From assembly GCA_017558775.1 (NCBI GenBank), contig JAFYTP010000002.1, positions 120,614 through 184,613 on the forward strand: DNA of 64,000 nucleotides, given 5' to 3'. The position numbers and the translations under genes were made by a program. The notes below the pieces were generated by a model, which was not told the origin of the DNA, did not search any database, and worked only from the letters and a program-made list of their open reading frames with translations. Positions 58,912 to 64,000 of this stretch are shown here, in pieces (positions within the stretch are counted from its first letter, which is position 1; each line of letters starts with the position of its first letter). Source of the DNA: Bacteroidales bacterium. GTDB lineage: Bacteria > Bacteroidota > Bacteroidia > Bacteroidales > UBA932.

Positions 58912-59625
58912 ATGATTTATAACCTCGGAAATAGAGTCGTCAACAACGACCTCGTCAGCCTGGACAACAGTGGGTATGTGCTTATCGACACTGGATATGC
59001 CGAAGGCTTTGGCGCATTCCGGAAACGGCTGCAAAAAACGGGAATCCCGCCGGAGGAAATCAAGTACGTGTTCCTGACACACGCCCACGACGACCACGCG
59101 GGATTCCTGAATGAGGTACTGTCGATGACAAATGCCAAGGTCATCCTGCATCCCAAAGCCATTGACGGTCTGCTGAAAGGGCAGAACTCGTTCGAAGGCG
59201 GCTGCTCCAGCCGGTTGGCCTGGCTCTTCTGCCAGATTCTTGCGCTGTTTGGCAAGGGTGGACACTATTTCCCTGCCCTGGATGCCTCGTATCGGGATCG
59301 GTTGGTAGCCATCGACACGGACGAATTCCGGGCATTGGCATTACCGTTCGAAGTCGTTGAGACTCCGGGACATACGGCGGATCATATCTCCCTCCTGAAG
59401 GACGATATCCTATTCTGCGGAGATGCGGCGATGAACGACTTCCCCAGCCTCCGGCGCACCATCATCTGGATTGAAAACTTGGCACAATACAAGCGCTCTT
59501 GGGAGAAAATGATGGCACTGAACGCCACTTGGATTTATCCTTCTCACGGCCGTCCCTTCCCGGCAAAAGATCTGAAGAAATTTTATCCGTCCTTGGATAA
59601 AATCAGGCTTTATCCTTTGAAATAA
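58912..59625 (+). CDS. MBL-fold metallo-hydrolase
   Basis: 237 aa cytoplasmic metallo-beta-lactamase-fold enzyme. Metal ligands: THAHDDHAGF (HxHxDH), VETPGHTADH (third-site His) and CGDAAMNDF (bridging Asp), with a final SHGRPF His. The family includes hydrolases, lactonases and glyoxalase II-like proteins; no specific substrate can be assigned. Directly downstream of the XRE gene. Its 3' end overlaps the convergent membrane-protein gene by 23 bp. Confidence 0.87.
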   Translation: MIYNLGNRVVNNDLVSLDNSGYVLIDTGYAEGFGAFRKRLQKTGIPPEEIKYVFLTHAHDDHAGFLNEVLSMTNAKVILHPKAIDGLLKGQNSFEGGCSSRLAWLFCQILALFGKGGHYFPALDASYRDRLVAIDTDEFRALALPFEVVETPGHTADHISLLKDDILFCGDAAMNDFPSLRRTIIWIENLAQYKRSWEKMMALNATWIYPSHGRPFPAKDLKKFYPSLDKIRLYPLK

Positions 59626-60184
59626 GGTCTGCCGCCGGTTTCTTCAAGGCCTTCTCCGCCAGCCGCATGGCAAGGATGGCAATGGGGATGGTCAATGCCA
59701 TAACCACAATCAGCATAGGGACATTGTCGATGACCGGCTTCATCAGCTGATCATAGCCCGCAGGCATCTCCTCCACCGCCGCAGCGAGCGAACCCTCGGT
59801 GTCGGTCCACCAGTGCATGGTATAGGCAAAGAAGGAGAACGCAAAAGGCACAAAACTCCAACGGACGCCCTTGATCGTATCGTATTTGCAGAAATAACGA
59901 ATGACCTCGGCAAGAGCCGTCAGGATAATAATGCCGATGATAAATGCGGTATCCGCCTCCCCCGCCAGCAAGAAGAGCAGGAAAATGAACCCGTTCAATA
60001 CCGTCGCCGCGCCAAAACCGCGGATCATGGTACAGGTATAGAGATAAATCAACGCAAACAGCAGCGGCAAAACCGCCCCGACATAAGCATAACATGCAGG
60101 ATGAATAAGGCCGCTAGTCGCGCCCAGAATGAAGCAGACAAGATAGGCGACAGCCATCAGAAGGACTTTGAATCTGTTTTTCAT
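59603..60184 (-). CDS. Integral membrane protein, ECF S-component-like
   Basis: 193 aa with five to six hydrophobic helices. The sequence resembles MptD/Trep_Strep-type substrate-binding (S) components of ECF transporters: GLIHPACYAYVGAVLPLLFALIYLYTCTM, GFGAATVLNGFIFLLF and the C-terminal PMLIVVMALTIPIAILAMRLAEKALKKP. The ATG at 60184 was chosen; the frame extends to a TTG at 60193. No ECF ATPase or T-component gene is nearby, so it would have to share an energising module encoded elsewhere. Moderate confidence in the family. Confidence 0.6.
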   Translation of the reverse strand: MKNRFKVLLMAVAYLVCFILGATSGLIHPACYAYVGAVLPLLFALIYLYTCTMIRGFGAATVLNGFIFLLFLLAGEADTAFIIGIIILTALAEVIRYFCKYDTIKGVRWSFVPFAFSFFAYTMHWWTDTEGSLAAAVEEMPAGYDQLMKPVIDNVPMLIVVMALTIPIAILAMRLAEKALKKPAADLISKDKA

Positions 60185-60267
60185 ACGAACCAATTAATTA
60201 CCGGTCACAAAGTTCGGGGTATATTCAGTGGCAGTCAATCGCTATTTGTGGGGATTATCTGATTATA

Positions 60268-60365
60268 ATGAATAATAATGAGATTTACCGTTCGTTAGGC
60301 GCCCTGACGAAAAACAAAGAGGAGTGGAAGAAGTGCAGTCCTAATGAATCAGATGTTCCAGCCGG
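60268..60365 (+). pseudogene. Possible 5' remnant of a HEAT-repeat-like gene
   Basis: The codons from an ATG at 60268 read MNNNEIYRSLGALTKNKEEW, which looks like the N-terminus of a HEAT-repeat protein found in Bacteroidales. After about 25 codons the resemblance ends, and the frame continues only as antisense to the phosphoesterase tail. It may be a truncated leftover; chance cannot be excluded. The remainder of the gap 60194-60365 is non-coding. Confidence 0.25.
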
Positions 60366-61250
60366 CTACGGCCGTGGACCGAAAGGCGGACGTTGGCCCG
60401 GAGGACGGTCGCCGCGGGGCGGACGGTTGCCAAAAGGCGGGCCCATGCGGCGAGGCTTGACGCCCGGGGTGGCGGTGTAGGTGATGTCGACGCCGTTTTC
60501 ATCGACCTTCACGACGGCATAGCCGGGATAGCCGTGGCCGATGGCATTGCCCACGGGTCCGGCGGTGAAAAAGCGGATACCATCGACAGTAGCATCGTAT
60601 TCCTGATGGGTGTGGCCGGCGAAGACGATATCGACCTTGTACTTTTTGAATAGGTCGATGTAGCGCTTGCGCTGGTCCATATTGAAGTTGGAGTTATCCT
60701 CGCGCTCGTCCATCGATTCCCGGATGACCGGACAGTGGACAAAGACGAAGATATAGCGGGAACCCTGGGCGGCGGCGAGCTCTTTCTCGAGCCAGGCCCA
60801 TTGTTCCGCCTCGGCATCTTCCACGCCATCCTTGATGCTGTTGGTATCCATGCCGATGAACGCACAGTCATGCTGCTTGAACGAGAACCGGTCCGCACCG
60901 CGTTTGGCAATGAAATCGGCCTGTTTCTCGCGGGTGAAGCCCATATAGTCATGGTTCCCCGGAATGGTGTACACAGGCATCTGAAGTTCGGCAAGCCGGA
61001 CACGGTAGATCGAGTCCTGCACGGCGTCGTTCGGGTCGTTTACCAGGTCTCCGGTCATAATTACCAGCTCCGGATTCAGGGCATTTGTCGCATCCACGGC
61101 CGCCCTGAACAGCGAATCGGTATATCCAAACCCCGCCGACCGGTCCATGAATCCAATCTGCGGATCGCTCAACTGGACGAAGGTGAATGGTTCAAATTTG
61201 CCACCCTGCAAGCCCAGCAGCAGAGAAAGTGTGATGATTAAACGGAGCAT
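60366..61250 (-). CDS. Calcineurin-like metallophosphoesterase with basic Pro/Gly tail
   Basis: 294 aa, N-terminal hydrophobic signal (MLRLIITLSLLLGLQGG), so probably exported. The dinuclear-metal motifs are all present: QLSDPQIG, MTGDLVNDP, PGNHDYMG, FVHCPVI and FAGHTHQEYD. The last 30 or so residues form a low-complexity tail rich in Pro, Arg and Gly (MGPPFGNRPPRGDRPPGQRP), unusual for the family and perhaps a cell-wall or polyanion contact. Substrate unknown. A TATCTTTG element on the minus strand (61280-61273) lies just ahead of its start. Confidence 0.88.
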   Translation of the reverse strand: MLRLIITLSLLLGLQGGKFEPFTFVQLSDPQIGFMDRSAGFGYTDSLFRAAVDATNALNPELVIMTGDLVNDPNDAVQDSIYRVRLAELQMPVYTIPGNHDYMGFTREKQADFIAKRGADRFSFKQHDCAFIGMDTNSIKDGVEDAEAEQWAWLEKELAAAQGSRYIFVFVHCPVIRESMDEREDNSNFNMDQRKRYIDLFKKYKVDIVFAGHTHQEYDATVDGIRFFTAGPVGNAIGHGYPGYAVVKVDENGVDITYTATPGVKPRRMGPPFGNRPPRGDRPPGQRPPFGPRP

Positions 61251-61272
61251 GGTCGATAGTTTTGTGTTGGTG

Positions 61273-61280
61273 CAAAGATA
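61273..61280 (-). promoter_or_regulatory. -7 element for the metallophosphoesterase gene
   Basis: TATCTTTG on the minus strand, 22 bp before the ATG at 61250. No matching -33 element is evident. Confidence 0.4.
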
Positions 61281-61384
61281 GTGAATTCCACGAATTCGAG
61301 GTTGCGAAAAAGGATAGGTGCTTTATTTTAGCGGAAACAAGTGAAGCATTTTATGCATCTATAGGTAGAAATAAATGTACGATC

Positions 61385-61600
61385 ATGAAACCGAAGAAGA
61401 AACAGAAGAAACTGCGGATTACCGAGGCGGACTTTATGCTCGCCAACCGCAGGGCGGCCCGGATGGAAGAGATATCCGAGCACGGGAGGCCGGTTTCAAT
61501 GCGAACGGCGCTCCACAAAAGCAAAAAGGTCTATGACCGCAAGCGTCTGAAAAGGGCAGGCATCAAACTCGATGATGGCTGTCCTTTTCGCGTTAAATAA
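61385..61600 (+). CDS. Small basic protein of unknown function
   Basis: 71 aa, strongly basic at both ends: MKPKKKQKKLRITEADFMLANRRAARMEEI and ALHKSKKVYDRKRLKRAGIKL. The open frame extends upstream, but that part has no protein-like character. The pattern (basic start, ADFMLANRRAARMEE helix, HKSKKVYDRKR) recurs in small Bacteroides proteins of unknown role; nucleic-acid or ribosome binding is a guess from charge alone. Confidence 0.6.
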   Translation: MKPKKKQKKLRITEADFMLANRRAARMEEISEHGRPVSMRTALHKSKKVYDRKRLKRAGIKLDDGCPFRVK

Positions 61601-61623
61601 GTGTTCATCCTGGCCTGGACTTA

Positions 61624-61656
61624 TTTTGGAGATATTTCGAATTATTTCTAACTTCA
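61624..61656 (+). promoter_or_regulatory. Promoter for the serine hydrolase gene
   Basis: TTTTGG (61624-61629), 19 bp, TAACTTCA (61649-61656). Nearly the same as the element at 56680, including the GGAGAT that follows the -33 box. Confidence 0.45.
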
Positions 61657-61684
61657 CATAGATAACTTTAGAAATGATTCACGA

Positions 61685-62863
61685 ATGTCTTTTAACCGCG
61701 TAATCAGTACCATTATACTCGTTGCATCTGGGATTGCTCTGTCATCATGTTCAATGATAAGAGGATATCGCGCCGATGGTTTGGATGGCCCGGGCATCTT
61801 CAGCTTTGAGCGTCACGTCCACGATACTATTCCCAACGGTGACCAGGTGTTCCGGTTCAAAGTAGCTGAATCAAGGGCCGATTGGATTGATACGCTTCAT
61901 TTCTACAATGATCCGCGACATCATTGTATCAACCAGACATTCCCGGAAGCGATGGCCGAAAAAAGCCCTACGCAAGGGATCATGATTATCCATGATGACA
62001 GTATCGTTTACGAGATGTACCGGGGCGATTTTTCGGCTGACCGCCTGGCGACCATCTTCTCCGTGTCTAAATCCATAACTTCGCTGCTGTGCGGCATCGC
62101 CGTGGATGAAGGTTATTTAGAAAGTATCGACGATCCCGTCACCAAATATCTGCCGGAACTGAAGGGGAAAGATCCGAGGTGGGAGATGCTTACCATCCGT
62201 TACCTGCTATGTATGCACAGCGGGTTGGACTTTGACGATGAATATGAGTTCAATATCAAAGAGTTGAAGACGGTCAACGCCATCGCGAGATTAAATTATG
62301 GACACAACCTGGTGAAGCAGATCCGGGGCTTGAAATTCCGCTGCGATCCGGGGACCAAGTTCCACTACGAGAGCATGACCACGGCCATCCTCGGCGTGGT
62401 CATCGAGCGCGCCACGGGAAGGCACTATGCCGATTATCTCAGCGAGAAAGTCTGGAAGCCGTTGCAGATGGAGTCGGTGGCACTAATCAATATCGACAGT
62501 CGCAAGCATCATGCCGCCCACGCCTTCGGCGGTATCACCTGCACCCTGAAAGACCTGGCCAAAATCGGACGCCTCTATCTGAACAATGGTATGTGGGATG
62601 GAAAACGTATTGTAAGCGAGGAGTGGATTCACCTGACTACCGATTTTGATCCTAAATCCAACTACCATTACAGCTGGTATGACGTTCGGTTTGAACGCTT
62701 TGAACCCGGCCAGTATCCGGGCTTTTACGCAATAGGCATCTACAATCAGGTTCTCTACGTCAACCCACACAAAAACCTGATTATGGTCAGAATCGGCGCG
62801 GACAACATCGGCTGGGCCACCATTCCGGAAGTGTTTGAACAGCTAAGCAACGTATGGCCTTAA
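61685..62863 (+). CDS. Class C beta-lactamase-type serine hydrolase lipoprotein
   Basis: 392 aa; lipoprotein signal ends ALSSC. The penicillin-binding fold is shown by FSVSKSITSLLCG (SxxK nucleophile), the Tyr motif FHYESMTTAILG (YxS/N-like) and a C-terminal HAFGGITCTLKDLAKIGRLY region. Such proteins are more often esterases or D-amino-acid peptidases than true beta-lactamases. Substrate not assignable. Own promoter, single gene. Confidence 0.88.
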   Translation: MSFNRVISTIILVASGIALSSCSMIRGYRADGLDGPGIFSFERHVHDTIPNGDQVFRFKVAESRADWIDTLHFYNDPRHHCINQTFPEAMAEKSPTQGIMIIHDDSIVYEMYRGDFSADRLATIFSVSKSITSLLCGIAVDEGYLESIDDPVTKYLPELKGKDPRWEMLTIRYLLCMHSGLDFDDEYEFNIKELKTVNAIARLNYGHNLVKQIRGLKFRCDPGTKFHYESMTTAILGVVIERATGRHYADYLSEKVWKPLQMESVALINIDSRKHHAAHAFGGITCTLKDLAKIGRLYLNNGMWDGKRIVSEEWIHLTTDFDPKSNYHYSWYDVRFERFEPGQYPGFYAIGIYNQVLYVNPHKNLIMVRIGADNIGWATIPEVFEQLSNVWP

Positions 62864-62880
62864 GCTGATATGGCCTTCAG

Positions 62881-62913
62881 GATAGGAGAAATATCGGAAT
62901 ATCACTAACTTCA
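62881..62913 (+). promoter_or_regulatory. Promoter for the TfoX-like gene
   Basis: GATAGG (62881-62886), 19 bp, TAACTTCA (62906-62913), 20 bp before the ATG. The -7 box and its ATATCAC upstream neighbour match the elements at 50247 and 56705. Confidence 0.4.
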
Positions 62914-62932
62914 CACCAATCAATCGTTAATT

Positions 62933-63259
62933 ATGGCTTCCAATACTGATTTTGTACAATACATCAAGGACCAGTGCGCTGGTGCCGGAGAAATCGCTGT
63001 CAGGAAAATGATGGGAGACTATTGCATCTACTGCGATGGCATCCTTTTCGGCTTGATCTGCGACAACAACTTCTACATCAAAGTGACAGACCCCGGGAAG
63101 GCTTTGCTGAAGGAAGTCATCCTTCGCCCGCCTTACGACGGTGCCAAGGACTATTTCTACATCAGCGATGTGGATGACCGGGACTATCTGGTCGGGTTAA
63201 TCAAGGCAACGATTCCGGCATTGCCAAAACCGAAGGCAAAGAAGAATCCACTGAAATAA
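62933..63259 (+). CDS. TfoX/Sxy N-terminal-domain protein
   Basis: 108 aa single-domain protein resembling the TfoX N-terminal domain: EIAVRKMMGDYCIYCDGILFGLICDNNFYIKV and the C-terminal half RPPYDGAKDYFYISDVDD. In gammaproteobacteria TfoX controls competence; stand-alone domains in Bacteroidetes have no shown function. The C-terminus is lysine/proline-rich. Followed after 10 bp by the flavodoxin-like gene. Confidence 0.85.
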   Translation: MASNTDFVQYIKDQCAGAGEIAVRKMMGDYCIYCDGILFGLICDNNFYIKVTDPGKALLKEVILRPPYDGAKDYFYISDVDDRDYLVGLIKATIPALPKPKAKKNPLK

Positions 63260-63269
63260 GTCGACATTT

Positions 63270-63803
63270 ATGGACATCATTCTATATGGCAGCCTGCATG
63301 GCGCCGCAAAAAGATATGCTGAGCACCTGGCGGAAGTGACAGGCAATAAAGCCTTCGATTACAAGGACGTGAAAGACCTCGGTCAGTATGACCGCGTAAT
63401 CTATCTGGGTGCCATATATGCCAGCGGCGTGACGGGGTTAAAGAAAACCGTTGCCAAAATGTCGCCCAATCAGGAGCTCTTCCTCGCCACTGTCGGGATG
63501 GTTGCCCCGGAAGACAGGGCCTTTTTCGACTCGTTCAGGGAGGCGCTGAAGAAGCAGATTCCGCCTCAACTCTTTGATGAAAAGAAGATCTTCCATCTTC
63601 GGGGCGCCATCGACTATAGCCGGCTGGAACTGAAGTACCGAATTTTGATGAAGATGATGTATTCTCTGGCCTCCAAGACGCCTGAAGAGCAGTTGACCGG
63701 CGAATTAAAGGGAGTGCTTGCCACCTATGGACAAAAGGTGGATTATGTCGATTTTAACTCGCTTGAACCGCTTATCAATGCCATGAAGCGGGAAAAACCG
63801 TAA
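63270..63803 (+). CDS. Flavodoxin-domain protein (HemG-like)
   Basis: 177 aa. A flavodoxin-like fold: MDIILYGSLHGAAKRYAEHLAE (FMN phosphate loop), then KDLGQYDRVIYLGAIYASGV and ELFLATVGM. It resembles the flavodoxin-type protoporphyrinogen-oxidase group, but no heme genes are nearby; a general electron-transfer role is equally likely. Probably co-transcribed with the TfoX-like gene. Confidence 0.8.
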   Translation: MDIILYGSLHGAAKRYAEHLAEVTGNKAFDYKDVKDLGQYDRVIYLGAIYASGVTGLKKTVAKMSPNQELFLATVGMVAPEDRAFFDSFREALKKQIPPQLFDEKKIFHLRGAIDYSRLELKYRILMKMMYSLASKTPEEQLTGELKGVLATYGQKVDYVDFNSLEPLINAMKREKP

Positions 63804-63820
63804 CTTTTTTCATTTTTCTC

Positions 63821-63853
63821 TTGACTCGTACCCTACGGCATGTATTATCTTTG
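63821..63853 (+). promoter_or_regulatory. Promoter for the MerR-type gene
   Basis: TTGA (63821-63824), 21 bp, TATCTTTG (63846-63853), 29 bp before the ATG. Confidence 0.45.
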
Positions 63854-63882
63854 CCCCCGGATAACAAAAGTGCACAATTGTT

Positions 63883-64000
63883 ATGGGTAAAAACAAGTTG
63901 AAAATCGGGGAGTTTTCCCGCCTGGGCAGGGTGACCGTAAGGGCTCTGCGGCATTACGAGGAGATTGACCTGCTGGTGCCGGAGATTGTGGACCGGGACA
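63883..64000 (+). CDS. MerR-family regulator, N-terminal fragment
   Basis: The first 39 codons of a gene cut by the right edge. MGKNKLKIGEFSRLGRVTVRALRHYEEIDLL is the classic MerR winged-helix DNA-binding start. The effector domain lies outside the window, so the signal is unknown. Confidence 0.85.
   Translation, partial: MGKNKLKIGEFSRLGRVTVRALRHYEEIDLLVPEIVDRD

Noticed and set aside
61685-62863. Antibiotic-resistance beta-lactamase
   Set aside because: Only the general SxxK fold is seen; lipoprotein esterase or peptidase relatives are far more common and no resistance context exists.
1-64000. tRNA, rRNA, insertion sequences, prophage or integrase genes
   Set aside because: None recognised on either strand by sequence motif; the palindromic repeats are the only mobile-like DNA seen.

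Overview
The window looks like chromosomal DNA of a fairly GC-rich member of the Bacteroidales. The evidence is a SusC/SusD pair, many predicted surface lipoproteins (glycosidases, a lyase, an esterase), two LacI regulators beside carbohydrate genes, start codons without obvious Shine-Dalgarno sequences, and repeated matches to the Bacteroidetes promoter form (about TTTG, 19-21 bp, TAnnTTTG). A gut or rumen polysaccharide degrader would fit; the exact genus is not determinable by eye. No rRNA, tRNA, CRISPR array, transposase or prophage was seen.

Layout. (1) 1-9137: the 5' end of an S24/S26-type peptidase gene, recG, an S9 lipoprotein peptidase with a WYL regulator, gdhA and a GH97 glycosidase. 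(2) 9140-32104, all minus strand: an 11-gene pectin locus in transcription order GH28, CE12-CE8, GH105, PL1, SusC with a fused OmpA domain, SusD, a large four-module beta-helix lipoprotein, uxaC, uxaA, uxaB and exuT. A divergent LacI gene (32306-33361) lies at its head with three copies of a GGTAACGG motif. (3) 33358-44023: a second uronate cluster made of two divergent units around one palindromic operator: lacI-kdgK-kdgA-GH43/CE15 on the minus strand, and kduD-kduI-DUF4861 on the plus strand followed by a GH92. (4) 44077-64000: mixed genes, including a receiver/ATP-grasp fusion, a carboxylesterase, an inositol-monophosphatase-like enzyme, a TlpA-like thioredoxin, a macroglobulin-like protein followed by three tandem paralogues, a YiiX-like cysteine hydrolase, and small enzymes, regulators and membrane proteins, ending in a partial MerR regulator.

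How it works together. GH28, PL1, CE12/CE8 and GH105 would deacetylate, demethylate and cut homogalacturonan or rhamnogalacturonan at the surface and in the periplasm; SusC/SusD import the fragments; ExuT brings uronate into the cytoplasm. Saturated galacturonate then goes UxaC, UxaB, UxaA to 2-keto-3-deoxygluconate (KDG). Unsaturated uronate from the lyase goes KduI, KduD to the same KDG. KdgK and KdgA finish it to pyruvate and glyceraldehyde-3-phosphate. The window therefore holds a complete route from pectin to central metabolism.

Most unusual points: the SusC barrel fused to a peptidoglycan-binding OmpA domain; a family of REP-like short palindromes, often as inverted pairs, three of which lie inside or at the end of protein-coding genes and are translated; a further 92-bp hairpin inside uxaA; a macroglobulin-like gene that seems split from its C-terminal half, which is then present as three tandem secreted copies; and a two-receiver plus PEP-synthase-like ATP-grasp protein without the phosphohistidine domain. 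No stretch longer than 300 bases lacks a gene.
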